Shown here in pieces: positions 35,882 to 44,585 of a stretch of 64,000 nucleotides of DNA (the first letter of the stretch is position 1; each line of letters opens with the position of its first letter). The position numbers and the translations under genes are program-made. Below the pieces are notes generated by a model. It did not search any database, was not told the DNA's origin, and was given only the letters and a program-made list of their open reading frames with translations. This DNA comes from Azovibrio restrictus DSM 23866 (lineage in GTDB: Bacteria; Pseudomonadota; Gammaproteobacteria; Burkholderiales; Rhodocyclaceae): positions 186,001 to 250,000 of the forward strand of contig NZ_AUCH01000005.1 in NCBI RefSeq assembly GCF_000429665.1, given 5' to 3'.

Positions 35882-36979
35882 GTGAGCCTGATCAACCGCA
35901 TGCTCCAGGACCTGGACCAGCGCCAGGCCATAGGCAGCGACCGGGCCGGCCTGCCCGAGCAGGTGGTGCCCCTGGGGCGCCGCCGCAGTTTCCGGCCACT
36001 CCTGATCCTGTTGCTGCTGCTGGCTGTTGCGGCAGCCGCTGCCGCCCTGGCCTGGCAGCCGGGGGTCTGGTCCGGGCTCCAGGCCCTGCTCGCCTCTCAG
36101 GGGCAGCCAGCGCCAACCCCGGAGACCCCGCCTGCCGCCGCGCCGGTTTCCGCACCGGCTGCCGTCGTGACCGTCCCCCCCGCCGGGGAAGCCGATGCTG
36201 CTGTATCCCAGCCGCCGCCGGAACCTGTGCCTGCCATGGCCACCCCGGGGCTGGACCCCAGCCTTACCCTGCCTGCTGCACCCGCACCCGCACCCGCACC
36301 CGCACCCGTTCCGGCTCCAGCTCCAGCTCCAGCTCCAGCTCCAGCCTTCCGCCCGGCGGCTCCGGCGGCTCCGGCGGCTGCGCCCGGGCGTATCGACAAG
36401 ACCCAGCGCCAGGCCACGGCGGCGGAAAAGGCCGAGTTCCGTTACCGCAACGCCCTGGAGCTGGTGGCCCGGGGCCAGGGCGGCGAGGCGGCCCAGGAAC
36501 TGCGTCTGGCCCTCCAGGACGATCCCGCCCACGGGCCGGTACGTCAGCTCTGGGTGCAGCTGCTGCTGGAGCAGGGCAGCCGGGTCCGGGCCATGGAACT
36601 GCTGCGCGAGGGGGTACGCCTCAATCCCCGCCAGCTGTCCTGGCGCACCTTGCTGGCCCGTCTCGAGCTGGAGCAGGGGGATGCCCAGGGGGCCTGGAGC
36701 AGTCTGGAGCCAGGTCTGCCCTGGGCTGCAGGTGATGGGGAGTACCAGGCCCTGGCCGGAGCCCTGTTACGCCAGTTGGGGCAGCCCCTCAAGGCTGCCC
36801 AGCATTATCGCCAGGCCCTGTCCCTGTCTGCCCGGGAAGGCCGCTGGTGGGTGGGGCTGGGGCTGGCCCTGGAAGAGGCCGGGCACGAGCCCGAGGCCAG
36901 GGAGGCGTTCCGCCAGGCGGCCCAGAGCGGCTCCCTGAGCCCGGACCTGCGCGCCTTCGTGGAGCGCAAGCTGCGCTGA
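35882..36979 (+). CDS. mshN: MSHA biogenesis protein MshN (TPR)
   Basis: Protein of 365 aa: short N-terminus MSLINRMLQDLDQRQ typical of MshN/PulB-like proteins, one membrane helix at about residues 40-58, a Pro/Ala linker containing two blocks of Ala-Pro repeats (residues 133-154), and C-terminal TPR-like helices (about 180-360). GTG start at 35882, ten bases after mshM. Its stop abuts the comF stop (36980) with no spacer. MshN may be a scaffold between MshM and the secretin. Confidence 0.88.
   Translation: MSLINRMLQDLDQRQAIGSDRAGLPEQVVPLGRRRSFRPLLILLLLLAVAAAAAALAWQPGVWSGLQALLASQGQPAPTPETPPAAAPVSAPAAVVTVPPAGEADAAVSQPPPEPVPAMATPGLDPSLTLPAAPAPAPAPAPVPAPAPAPAPAPAFRPAAPAAPAAAPGRIDKTQRQATAAEKAEFRYRNALELVARGQGGEAAQELRLALQDDPAHGPVRQLWVQLLLEQGSRVRAMELLREGVRLNPRQLSWRTLLARLELEQGDAQGAWSSLEPGLPWAAGDGEYQALAGALLRQLGQPLKAAQHYRQALSLSAREGRWWVGLGLALEEAGHEPEAREAFRQAAQSGSLSPDLRAFVERKLR
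36278..36343 (+). repeat. Two tandem hexanucleotide blocks within mshN
   Basis: Five copies of GCACCC (36278-36307), a GTTCCG unit, then five copies of GCTCCA (36314-36343), in frame and encoding Ala-Pro repeats of the periplasmic linker. Copy number changes would keep the reading frame. Confidence 0.9.
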
Positions 36980-37708
36980 TCAATGCCGGGGGGTGCGTGC
37001 CACCACCGCCACCTCGACCCGGGCCGCACCGTGCAGTTTCAGGACCCGGGCAGCTTCGTCCAGGGTGGCCCCGGTGGTCAGCACGTCATCCACCAGCAGC
37101 AGATGCAGGCCGTCCATGTCCCGGGTGCAGGCGAAGGCGCCCTTGAGATTGCCCTGTCTTTCCTTGTGGCTCAGTTCCGCCTGGGGGCGGGTGGCCCTGG
37201 ATTTTTCCAGGCTGTCCGGGTCCAGGGGCCGCTCCAGGCTGCGGGCCAGATGCCGGGCGATCTCCTGGGCCTGGTTGTAGCCCCGCTCTGCCAGCCGGGT
37301 TGGATGCAGGGGCAGGGGGATGATCCGGTCCGGCGGAGGCGTCAGCCCGGCCAGCTGCCGGCCCCAGTGTTTGGCCAGGGCAAAGCGGGCGTGGTATTTC
37401 AGGTCGCTGATCAGGTGGTCCAGGGGAAAGGCGTAGCGGTACAGGGCGTGCACCTGATCGAAGTGGGGCGGCCGGGCCAGGCAGGCGCCGCAGCGTTCCC
37501 CGTGGGTGGTGGCTTCCAGGCAAAGGGGGCAGTGCCGGGTCGCCAGGGGCGGCAGGTCTGCCAGGCAGCCGGGGCAGAGGGGGGCGCCGCAGCAGGGGCT
37601 ACCGCAGAGCAGGCAGGAGGAAGGCAGCAGCGCATCGGCCAGCCGGGCGGCAAATTCCCTGAACCCTGCCAGGGCGGTCCGTGTCAAAATTGACTTTCCA
37701 TGGCCCAT
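36980..37708 (-). CDS. comF: ComF family protein (phosphoribosyltransferase-like)
   Basis: Protein of 242 aa with zinc-ribbon cysteines near the N-terminus (CLLCGSPCCGAPLCPGC; CPLC; CGAC) and a type I phosphoribosyltransferase motif LLLVDDVLTTGATLDEA. ComF (GntX) proteins are needed for DNA uptake in naturally competent bacteria or for gluconate use in E. coli; here the function is not proven, though type IV pili in the window are compatible with competence. Convergent with mshN, divergent from bioB; the bioB promoter lies over its start. Confidence 0.9.
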   Translation of the reverse strand: MGHGKSILTRTALAGFREFAARLADALLPSSCLLCGSPCCGAPLCPGCLADLPPLATRHCPLCLEATTHGERCGACLARPPHFDQVHALYRYAFPLDHLISDLKYHARFALAKHWGRQLAGLTPPPDRIIPLPLHPTRLAERGYNQAQEIARHLARSLERPLDPDSLEKSRATRPQAELSHKERQGNLKGAFACTRDMDGLHLLLVDDVLTTGATLDEAARVLKLHGAARVEVAVVARTPRH

Positions 37709-37718
37709 GGCTGATTAT
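37690..37718 (+). promoter_or_regulatory. Candidate sigma-70 promoter for bioB
   Basis: TTGACT at 37690-37695 and GATTAT at 37713-37718, 17 bases apart. It points rightwards at bioB, about 93 bases upstream of its ATG, and lies across the start codon of the divergent comF. Confidence 0.5.
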
Positions 37719-37810
37719 CCATAATTACGCGCCCCCGGGGCCGGCTGTCGCCGATGGCCGGAAATGCATCCGGGTGCCGTGCTCTGTTCATCTTCCGTAG
37801 GACTCCCGAT

Positions 37811-38803
37811 ATGCAAGCTGCTGCTCCGGCTCCCGTGGCCCAGGCCCCGGACTCATCCCCCGTTTCCGCTCACCGTCTGTGGACGGTGGAGGAGGTGCTG
37901 GCCCTGTACGAAATGCCTTTCATGGACCTGGTGTGGCGCGCCCAGCAGGTGCATCGCCAGCATTTCGATGCCAACGCCATTCAACGCTCGACCCTGCTGT
38001 CCGTCAAGACCGGGGGCTGTTCGGAGGATTGCAGCTACTGCTCCCAGTCGGCCCGTTACGACACCGACGTGGAACGGGAACGGCTGATGCCCATCGAGGA
38101 CGTGGTGGCAGCCGCCAAGGTGGCTCAGGAGAAGGGGGCTTCCCGTTTCTGCATGGGCGCGGCCTGGCGGGGTCCCAAGGACAATGATCTGGACAAGGTC
38201 CTGGAAATGGTGCGCGAGGTGAAGGCCCTGGGCATGCAGACTTGCGTCACCCTGGGCATGCTCAAGGAAGGCCAGGCGGAAAAGCTCAAGGAAGCCGGCC
38301 TTGACTACTACAACCACAACCTGGACACCGACAAGGAATTCTACGGCCAGGTGATCCGCACCCACACCCACGACGACCGCCTGGATACCCTGGAACAGGT
38401 GCGCAGCGCCGGCATCAGCGTCTGTTCCGGCGGCATCGTCGGCATGGGCGAATCCCGCCGCAACCGGGCCGCCATGCTGGTGCAGCTGGCCAACCTGCCG
38501 CAGCCGCCGGAATCCGTGCCCATCAACAACCTGGTGCCGATTCCGGGCACGCCCCTGGGGGAACTGCCGCCCCTGGATCCCTTCGAGTTCGTGCGCACCA
38601 TTGCCGCCGCCCGCATCACCATGCCCGCCTCCTACGTGCGCCTGTCCGCCGGCCGCCAGGACATGAGCGACGAGCTCCAGGCCCTGTGCTTCCTGGCCGG
38701 GGCCAACTCCATGTTCTACGGGGACAAGCTCCTGACCACGGGCCTGCCGGACGTATCCCGGGACGAAGTCCTGTTCGAGCGCCTGGGCCTGCGCGCCGTC
38801 TGA
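37811..38803 (+). CDS. bioB: Biotin synthase BioB
   Basis: Radical-SAM enzyme inserting sulfur into dethiobiotin, 330 aa. The CxxxCxxC cluster is visible as CSEDCSYC, and other family strings are TGGCSEDCSYCSQSARY, YYNHNLDTDKEFY and LVPIPGTPL. I chose ATG 37811 (MQAAAPAP), preceded by TAGGA about 10 bases before; the upstream ATG at 37754 would add 19 unconserved residues. bioC follows after 20 bases, so this is the start of a biotin operon; bioF, bioA and bioD are not in the window. Confidence 0.96.
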   Translation: MQAAAPAPVAQAPDSSPVSAHRLWTVEEVLALYEMPFMDLVWRAQQVHRQHFDANAIQRSTLLSVKTGGCSEDCSYCSQSARYDTDVERERLMPIEDVVAAAKVAQEKGASRFCMGAAWRGPKDNDLDKVLEMVREVKALGMQTCVTLGMLKEGQAEKLKEAGLDYYNHNLDTDKEFYGQVIRTHTHDDRLDTLEQVRSAGISVCSGGIVGMGESRRNRAAMLVQLANLPQPPESVPINNLVPIPGTPLGELPPLDPFEFVRTIAAARITMPASYVRLSAGRQDMSDELQALCFLAGANSMFYGDKLLTTGLPDVSRDEVLFERLGLRAV

Positions 38804-38823
38804 GCCTCCCGGTCCGTCTTCCA

Positions 38824-39687
38824 GTGGCCGAGTTCATCGACCGGGCCCGGGTACGGCGCAATTTCCGGCGCGTCGCGGGGCGCTATGCCCAGGCCGATTT
38901 CCTGGCCCGGGAGGTGGATGCGCGGATGCAGGAGCGCCTCGACTACGTGCGCCTGGAACCCCGCTGGATAGCCGACCTGGGCTGTGGTCCCGGGCTGTCC
39001 CTGCCGGGCCTCCAGGCCCGCTATCCCCAGGCCTGCTGCCTGGGGCTGGACCAGGAAGCCGCCATGCTGCCCCGGGATTCCCGCCCCGGAGGCTGGCGGC
39101 GCTGGTTCGGGCGATCCCAAGGCGCTGCCTCGTTCGCGGTGGCTACAGCGGAGCAGCTGCCCCTGGCCCCGGGACGGCTGGACCTGGCCTGGGCCAACAT
39201 GCTGCTGCCCTGGCTGGAGGAGCCCCGTCCCCTGTTCCGGGAGGTGCTGGGCAGCCTCCGGGTCGGGGGGCTGCTGATGTTCTCCACCCTGGGGCCGGAC
39301 ACCCTGCGGGAGCTGCGTGGCGGTTTCCGGGACGGTTATGCCCACACCCAGCGTTTTGCCGACATGCACGATCTGGGAGACATGCTCCTGGAGAGCGGTT
39401 TTGCCGATCCGGTGGTGGATATGGAAGTGATTACCCTCACCTATGCGGACCTGGATGCCCTGCTGGCCGACCTGCGTGGTGCCGGGGCCGGCTGCGCCAT
39501 GGAGGACCGGCGCCGCAGTCTGGCGGGGCGGGGCCTGCGTCAGGCCCTGGAGGCCCATTACGAAACCTGGCGCCGTCCCGACGGACGCCTGCCCGCCACC
39601 TTCGAAGTCATTTACGGACACGCCTGGAAGCCCGAGCCCCGGCAGATTGCCGACGGGCGCAGCATCATCCGCTTCGAGCGGCGCTGA
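38824..39687 (+). CDS. bioC: Malonyl-[ACP] O-methyltransferase BioC
   Basis: Methylates malonyl-ACP to start pimeloyl synthesis for biotin, 287 aa. SAM-binding motif LGCGPGLSL (about residues 44-52), then VATAEQLPLAPGRLDLAWAN and NMLLPWLEEPRPLFREVLG; the C-terminal half has EVIYGHAW typical of BioC. GTG start at 38824. Closely follows bioB. The other plausible reading, a general class I methyltransferase, is less likely given the neighbour and C-terminal motif. Confidence 0.9.
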   Translation: MAEFIDRARVRRNFRRVAGRYAQADFLAREVDARMQERLDYVRLEPRWIADLGCGPGLSLPGLQARYPQACCLGLDQEAAMLPRDSRPGGWRRWFGRSQGAASFAVATAEQLPLAPGRLDLAWANMLLPWLEEPRPLFREVLGSLRVGGLLMFSTLGPDTLRELRGGFRDGYAHTQRFADMHDLGDMLLESGFADPVVDMEVITLTYADLDALLADLRGAGAGCAMEDRRRSLAGRGLRQALEAHYETWRRPDGRLPATFEVIYGHAWKPEPRQIADGRSIIRFERR

Positions 39688-39699
39688 GGCGCTGCTTTC

Positions 39700-40374
39700 T
39701 TACCTGTCCGGCTTTTCCCTGAAAAACTTGATGGGCTGGGACCCACCCCGGAATCCCGGGGCCGGGGCGCTGGCCTTTTTTAGCCGCGCGCCCACCCGCC
39801 AGGCCAGCAGCAGGACGAGCAGCAGCGTGTAAGTCAGGGGGTAGAAGTAGGTGGTGATCTTGGCCAGCCACAGGTAGTGGATGGCCGCCAGGATGCCGAT
39901 CAGGTAGATGCTGCGGTGTAGCTCCTGCCAGCGCCGGCCGCCCAGCAAGGCAATGGCCCGGTTGCTGGAGGTCAGGGCCAGGGGCAGCATCAGCAGCAGG
40001 GCGGCGAAGCCCACGGCGATGAAGGGGCGGTCCACGATGTCGGTGGCGATGGCCTGGATAGCCAGTTCATGGTCGAACAGGGCGAAGCTGGCGAAGTGCA
40101 GCAAGGCATAGGCGAAGGTGAGCAGGCCCAGGCTGCGCCGCAGGCGCAGCAGCCAGTGGGCGCCGGTCCAGGCGCGCAGGGGGCTGACGCTCAGGGTGAG
40201 CAGGAGCAGGTTGAAGGTCCAGGTGCCCGTGTGGCGGCTGACGAACTCCGGCGGGTTGGGGCCCAGGTCGCCGAACAGCCGGGCCAGGGGCAGCAGGCAC
40301 AGGGCGATGAGTAGCAGCTTGATCAGCAGCAGCTGGGTCGGACCCGGGGTCCAGGGGGTTCTGGCGCTATTCAT
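39700..40374 (-). CDS. msrQ: Heme-binding membrane subunit MsrQ (YedZ)
   Basis: Six-helix inner-membrane heme protein of 224 aa that passes electrons to MsrP. It contains the ferric reductase-like pattern with His in HTGTWTFNLLLLTLSVSP, LHFASFALFDH and LHRSIYLIGILAAIHYLW. ATG 40374 gives the usual N-terminus. It is separated from msrP by 170 bases, which is unusual since the pair normally overlaps. Confidence 0.9.
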   Translation of the reverse strand: MNSARTPWTPGPTQLLLIKLLLIALCLLPLARLFGDLGPNPPEFVSRHTGTWTFNLLLLTLSVSPLRAWTGAHWLLRLRRSLGLLTFAYALLHFASFALFDHELAIQAIATDIVDRPFIAVGFAALLLMLPLALTSSNRAIALLGGRRWQELHRSIYLIGILAAIHYLWLAKITTYFYPLTYTLLLVLLLAWRVGARLKKASAPAPGFRGGSQPIKFFREKPDR

Positions 40375-40544
40375 CCTGACCTCCTCAGCACTGAGGCCCA
40401 AAGGCGGGGAGAAAGTCAGGATTTGCAGGCTCCATCCTGTTGTCCTGCGCCACCTGAAGGTGTGGCAGCCTGGTAACACAAAGACTTGTTTTGCCTCGCT
40501 GTTCTCTGTGTCTCTGTGGTGCAAATGGGGTTTTCAGGTTCATT

Positions 40545-41489
40545 TCAGTAGTTCCGGTGCAGGTCCATGCCGGCGTACAGGGAGGCCACCTGGGCAGCGT
40601 AGCCGTTGAAGGGCAGGGTGGGACGGCGGAAGAACTCTCCCAGCCGGCGTTCCTTGGCCTGGCTCCAGCGCGGGTGGGAAACAGCGGGATTCACATTGGC
40701 GTAAAAACCGTACTCGTCCGGTGCGGCCTTCATCCAGGAGGTTCGCGGCTGCTGTTCCAGGAAGCGGATGCGGACTATGGACTTGCCGCTCTTGAATCCG
40801 TATTTCCAGGGCACCACCAGGCGCACTGGGGCGCCGTTGGGCTTGGGTAGTACCTGTCCATACAGGCCTACGGCCAGGATCGCCAGGGGATGCATGGCCT
40901 CGTCCAGGCGCAGGGCTTCCCGGTAAGGCCAATCCAGGGTGGGATACTGGACGAAGGGCATCTGTACCGGGTCGGCCAGGCTCCAGAATTCCAGGTAGCG
41001 GGCATTTCCCGTGGGCTGGACCCGGCGTATCAGTTCCGCCAGGGGAAAGCCTATCCAGGGCACCACGGCACTCCAGCCTTCGACGCAGCGCAGCCGGTAG
41101 ATGCGTTCCTCCAGGGGGGCCAGGCGCAGCAGTTCGTCCAGGTCGAAGCGGCGGGGTTTGAGCACTTCCCCATCCACTTCCACGCTCCAGGGGCGGGTTT
41201 TCAGGGTGTGGGCGTTGCGTCCCGGGCTGTCCTTGTTCGGGCCGAATTCGTAGAAATTGCCGTAACTGGTGAGGGTGTCCAGGGACGTCAGGGGCTCGTC
41301 AGGCAGGGGCTGGCCGGGTTTGAACGGAGGCAGCTGTGCCGGGGCCGGGTTGGCTTCGGCCTGTCCCAGCCACAGGGCGCCTCCCAGGGCGCCGGCCTGG
41401 CGCAGGAAGCGGCGCCGTCCCTGGTACAGGTCCTTTCCCGTGATTTCGGAAGGGCAGGGGGCGGCGGGGTCGTTGTTCTTGATCAGCAT
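40545..41489 (-). CDS. msrP: Periplasmic methionine sulfoxide reductase, molybdenum subunit MsrP (YedY)
   Basis: Tat-exported molybdopterin enzyme of 314 aa that repairs oxidised methionines in periplasmic proteins. Tat motif GRRRFLRQAG at residues 24-33; molybdenum-ligating Cys135 in YRLRCVEGWS; YEFGPNKDSPG-type segment (residues 80-90) and WKYGFKSGKSIVRIRF are family strings. The upstream 23 residues before the Tat motif are longer than usual but common. mogA and moeB elsewhere in the window supply steps of its cofactor synthesis. Confidence 0.94.
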   Translation of the reverse strand: MLIKNNDPAAPCPSEITGKDLYQGRRRFLRQAGALGGALWLGQAEANPAPAQLPPFKPGQPLPDEPLTSLDTLTSYGNFYEFGPNKDSPGRNAHTLKTRPWSVEVDGEVLKPRRFDLDELLRLAPLEERIYRLRCVEGWSAVVPWIGFPLAELIRRVQPTGNARYLEFWSLADPVQMPFVQYPTLDWPYREALRLDEAMHPLAILAVGLYGQVLPKPNGAPVRLVVPWKYGFKSGKSIVRIRFLEQQPRTSWMKAAPDEYGFYANVNPAVSHPRWSQAKERRLGEFFRRPTLPFNGYAAQVASLYAGMDLHRNY

Positions 41490-41555
41490 GGGAGCGCACC
41501 TCGAAACACCCAGGTTGGAGCCCGGTACCGGCGAAAGATTCCCGCCGGCAGCCGC

Positions 41556-42407
41556 TCAGGTGCTCAGGGCGGCCTGGATTGCCCGGATGTCGTCCCAGGC
41601 TTCGTCGAGCAGATCGGCGTAGCGGGCCCGGTCGGCGGCGGTCTGTTCCGTGTCCGCCTGACCGCTGGTCTGGCCCAGCCACTCGAAATTGCCGCCGGCC
41701 AGCAGGTTGGCGAAGTAGAGCACATCGGCTAGGGAGCAGGGATTGGCCACGTGCTTGAGCTGGTCGTGTTCCCGGATGGCGCTGATGATGTGGTCCGGCA
41801 GCCCCAGGGCCGTGAGCAGGCTCTCGCCTATGCTTTCGTGCCAGCCGATCACCAGGCTCAGCAGGTCTTCCCGACAGTTCTTGTATTCCGGATATTCGGC
41901 GGCCCGGTAGAGCAGGTAGAACACGCCGATGTCGTGCACCATGCCGGCCAGCATGGCGTCTTCGGGATTGACCCGGCCGATGCGCCGGGCCAGGACCCGG
42001 CCGATGGCCGCCACTTGCAGGGAATGCTCCCAGGTGAGCCGGGCAATATCCTCGAAGGCGACCAGGTTGCGGGAACGCAGCATCTGTTCCATGGCCACGC
42101 TCAGGGAGGTGGTGCGCACGGTTTCGAAGCCCACCCGCTGGATGGCCTGGCGCAGATCGGAAATGCTCTTGCCCGAGCTGTTGTAGGCCACCGAGTTGGC
42201 CAGGCGCAGCAGTTTTGAGGCGATCAGGGGTTCGACGCCAACCACCTGGGCCACCTTGTCCACCGAGACCAGGGGATCCTTGAGCACGTTGCGGACAGTG
42301 AGGCTGGCGTCCAGGTAGGTGGGGAAATTGACGTCGCCAGAGAGGTCCTTGGCGATGTCTTCCAGGATGCGGAAATGCAGGGCGTTGGTGGAGGCTGGGT
42401 CGGTCAT
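41556..42407 (-). CDS. HDOD-domain signalling protein
   Basis: Protein of 283 aa dominated by an HDOD domain: FPTYLDASLTVRNVLKDPLV, VEPLIASKLLRLANSVAYN and DAMLAGMVHDIGVFYLL. HDOD domains are related to HD phosphohydrolases, but usually lack catalysis and act as protein-interaction modules in c-di-GMP and motility signalling. The HD pair (HD in VHDIG) is kept here. Isolated on the minus strand between msrP and a divergent DUF455 gene. Confidence 0.88.
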   Translation of the reverse strand: MTDPASTNALHFRILEDIAKDLSGDVNFPTYLDASLTVRNVLKDPLVSVDKVAQVVGVEPLIASKLLRLANSVAYNSSGKSISDLRQAIQRVGFETVRTTSLSVAMEQMLRSRNLVAFEDIARLTWEHSLQVAAIGRVLARRIGRVNPEDAMLAGMVHDIGVFYLLYRAAEYPEYKNCREDLLSLVIGWHESIGESLLTALGLPDHIISAIREHDQLKHVANPCSLADVLYFANLLAGGNFEWLGQTSGQADTEQTAADRARYADLLDEAWDDIRAIQAALST

Positions 42408-42480
42408 GCTGATAGCTTACGTTTGAGGGCGTTCGGGAGCAAGGGGTAAACTCGGCCTTTTGGCAGAAGGATGGTGGGGC

Positions 42481-43278
42481 ATGAATCAGGGCGAAACCTT
42501 TTTCCAGCAGGCCCGGGCCGCATTCCTGGAGCCCAGTCCCGGCTTGAAGTGTACCCGCGTCGAGGCCCTTTGGCATGCCTGGCAGGCCCGGGCCTTGCCC
42601 CTGGGGAGCCCCGACCCGGCTCTGCCCCTGGAGCCCGGGCGTCCGGAACAGCCCCTGCTGGTGGCCCCCGAACAGGTGCCCCTGCGGAATGCGGTGAGCC
42701 GGGAGGGGCGGGCGGCGCTGCTGCATGCCATTGCCCACATCGAGTTCAACGCCATCAACCTGGCCCTGGATGCGCTGCTGCGCTTTCCTTCCCTGCCCCG
42801 GGATTTTCTCGACGGCTGGCTGCAGGTGGCGGCCGAGGAGGCCAGGCATTTCACCCTGGTCTGTGAGCACATGGAACAGAGCTGCGCCTGCCGTTACGGG
42901 GATCTGCCGGCCCATGACGGGCTCTGGGAGATGGCTCGGCGTACGGCCCATGATCCTCTGGTGCGCATGGCCCTGGTGCCGCGCCTGTTCGAGGCCAGGG
43001 GCCTGGATGCGACGCCGGCCATCATACGTAAGTTTCAGGGGGTGGGCGACCGGCGGGCAGTGACCATCCTTCAGGTAATCCTGGCCGAAGAGGTCGGGCA
43101 TGTGGCCCTTGGAGATCGCTGGTTCCGGCACCTTTGCGCCGAGCGGGGGCTGGAGCCGGAAGCCACCTTTCAGGCCTTGTTGCAGGCCTATGACGCGCCC
43201 CGGCCCCGGCGCCCTTTCAATGAAGCAGCCCGCCTGGCGGCGGGCTTTTCCGAGGCGGAACTGGCCCGTTTCCAGTGA
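42481..43278 (+). CDS. DUF455 family ferritin-like protein
   Basis: Protein of 265 aa with a ferritin-like helical core. Acidic/His residues likely to bind a metal pair are in HIEFNAINLALDALL, AAEEARHFTLVCEHM and ILAEEVGHVALGDRWF. Members of DUF455 are described as ferritin-like or MiaE-related; the substrate is unknown. ATG 42481 chosen (MNQGETFF), giving the usual start. Its stop lies one base from the stop of the convergent CBS gene. Confidence 0.82.
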   Translation: MNQGETFFQQARAAFLEPSPGLKCTRVEALWHAWQARALPLGSPDPALPLEPGRPEQPLLVAPEQVPLRNAVSREGRAALLHAIAHIEFNAINLALDALLRFPSLPRDFLDGWLQVAAEEARHFTLVCEHMEQSCACRYGDLPAHDGLWEMARRTAHDPLVRMALVPRLFEARGLDATPAIIRKFQGVGDRRAVTILQVILAEEVGHVALGDRWFRHLCAERGLEPEATFQALLQAYDAPRPRRPFNEAARLAAGFSEAELARFQ

Positions 43279-43710
43279 TCAGCCGGTGATGTAGTGCTCC
43301 AGCTGGGCAATGATGAATTTCTGGTGGCTGATGGTGGCTTTCACCAAGTCGCCGATGGAAACCACGCCGATCACTTCCTGGTTCTCGTCCAGCACCGGCA
43401 GGTGGCGGAAGCGGTGCTGGGTCATCAGGCTCATGCACTCTTCCAGACTGTTGGCGGGGGTCACGTAGGCCACCTTCTGGGTCATGATCTCTTCGATCCG
43501 GGTGTCCTTGGAGTTCTTGCCCAGCAGGATCACCTTGCGGGCGTAATCGCGTTCCGTGAAGATGCCGATCAGCTTCTCCCCGTCCATGACCAGAACGGCG
43601 CCTACATCGTTGTCGGCCATGACGCTCAGGGCATGATAGACACTGTCCTTGGGCGAGACGACGACGGGGAGCCCGCCCTTTTCTTCCAGCAATTGCTTCA
43701 AGGTCTGCAT
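43279..43710 (-). CDS. CBS-domain pair protein
   Basis: Protein of 143 aa consisting of two CBS motifs (SVYHALSVMADNDVGAVLVM and VTPANSLEECMSLMTQHRFR; each followed by the typical IGIFTERDYARKV or IGVVSIGDLVKA segment). Such stand-alone pairs bind adenine nucleotides and act as sensors. A good ribosome site (GGAGGAAG, minus strand) precedes ATG 43710. No partner gene is evident. Confidence 0.9.
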   Translation of the reverse strand: MQTLKQLLEEKGGLPVVVSPKDSVYHALSVMADNDVGAVLVMDGEKLIGIFTERDYARKVILLGKNSKDTRIEEIMTQKVAYVTPANSLEECMSLMTQHRFRHLPVLDENQEVIGVVSIGDLVKATISHQKFIIAQLEHYITG

Positions 43711-43796
43711 GGTCTTCCTCCTGTTGTTTTGTGTGCAGAGTCTAGAGGGCTTGCTGGTTCATGCCAAGTCCATTGGCGGGAATTAGGCTGCAAATA

Positions 43797-43822
43797 AAAA
43801 ACCCGCCGATGGGCGGGTTTTT
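43797..43822 (-). terminator. Intrinsic terminator of the cytochrome c4 gene
   Basis: Stem AAAAACCCGCC / GGCGGGTTTTT (43797-43807 with 43812-43822) with loop GATG. Read on the minus strand it ends in TTTTTATTTG, so it fits the end of the cytochrome gene 20 bases away; on the plus strand it ends in five Ts and may also work. Confidence 0.85.
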
Positions 43823-43841
43823 GCAGGGGGCACAGCGAGGT

Positions 43842-44465
43842 TCAGCGCAGGCCGGCGGCGTACTCGGAAACAGCCTTGATGTCGGCGTCGGAGAGCTTGG
43901 CGGAAATGGCGCGCATCATCTGCTCGGGATCGTTGGCGCGTTCTCCGAGCCGGAAACGCTTCAGCTGGGTTTCGGTGTACTCGGGATGCTGGCCAGCCAG
44001 ACGGGGGTACTGGGCCGGCAGACCCTTGCCAGCGGGGCCGTGGCAACCGGCGCAGGCAGGGACGCCCTTGGCGGCATCACCTGCACGCCAGAGCTGCTTG
44101 CCCCGGGCGACCAGGGATTCGTTGGTGGCGACGGCAGGCTTGGCCTGCTGGCTGGCATACCAGGCGGACACGTCGCGGACGGCGGCATCATCCACCAGGG
44201 TGGCGGCCATGCCGGTCATCACCGGATCGACGCGGGCGCCGCTCTTGAAGGCCTGCAGCTGCTTGATCAGATAGGCTTCGCCCTGGCCGGCCAGGTGCGG
44301 GTACAGTGCGGTCGGGCTGTTGCCGTCGACGCCGTGGCAGGCTACACAGATGCTCTCAGCCAGGACCTTGCCCTTGGCCGGATCAGCCTTGGGCGCGGCT
44401 TCCTCTGCTGCATTAACGGTGAAACCGGCCACAAGAAGTGCCGCCAGCGCCATGGTGCGAATCAT
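43842..44465 (-). CDS. Diheme cytochrome c4
   Basis: Periplasmic electron carrier of 207 aa with a signal peptide (MIRTMALAALLVAGFTVNAA) and two c-type heme sites, CVACH (residues 40-44) and CAGCH (138-142), each with a later axial methionine candidate (VMTGMA and EQMMRAIS). Duplicate domain structure and length fit cytochrome c4, which passes electrons to terminal oxidases. I use ATG 44465, with AAGGAG at suitable distance; a TTG two codons earlier is possible. Divergent from engB. Confidence 0.9.
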   Translation of the reverse strand: MIRTMALAALLVAGFTVNAAEEAAPKADPAKGKVLAESICVACHGVDGNSPTALYPHLAGQGEAYLIKQLQAFKSGARVDPVMTGMAATLVDDAAVRDVSAWYASQQAKPAVATNESLVARGKQLWRAGDAAKGVPACAGCHGPAGKGLPAQYPRLAGQHPEYTETQLKRFRLGERANDPEQMMRAISAKLSDADIKAVSEYAAGLR

Positions 44466-44515
44466 GTCCAAACTCCTTTTACGCGAGAGAGGCGAGTAAG
44501 TCTGCCAAGTGTCGA

Positions 44516-44543
44516 TATTTACAAACCTGCTATTCTATATCAA
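44516..44543 (-). promoter_or_regulatory. Candidate sigma-70 promoter for cytochrome c4
   Basis: On the minus strand TTGATA (44543-44538), 16 bases, then TAAATA (44521-44516). It lies in the AT-rich divergent region between cytochrome c4 and engB, about 51 bases before the cytochrome ATG. Confidence 0.5.
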
Positions 44544-44585
44544 CTCGATTAATTATGTACTGTCCTTAAGGGATTCGGAGCCTTC

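Noticed and set aside
36278..36343. Repeat blocks as a CRISPR or intergenic repeat
   Set aside because: Six-base units inside mshN coding an Ala-Pro linker; no spacers.
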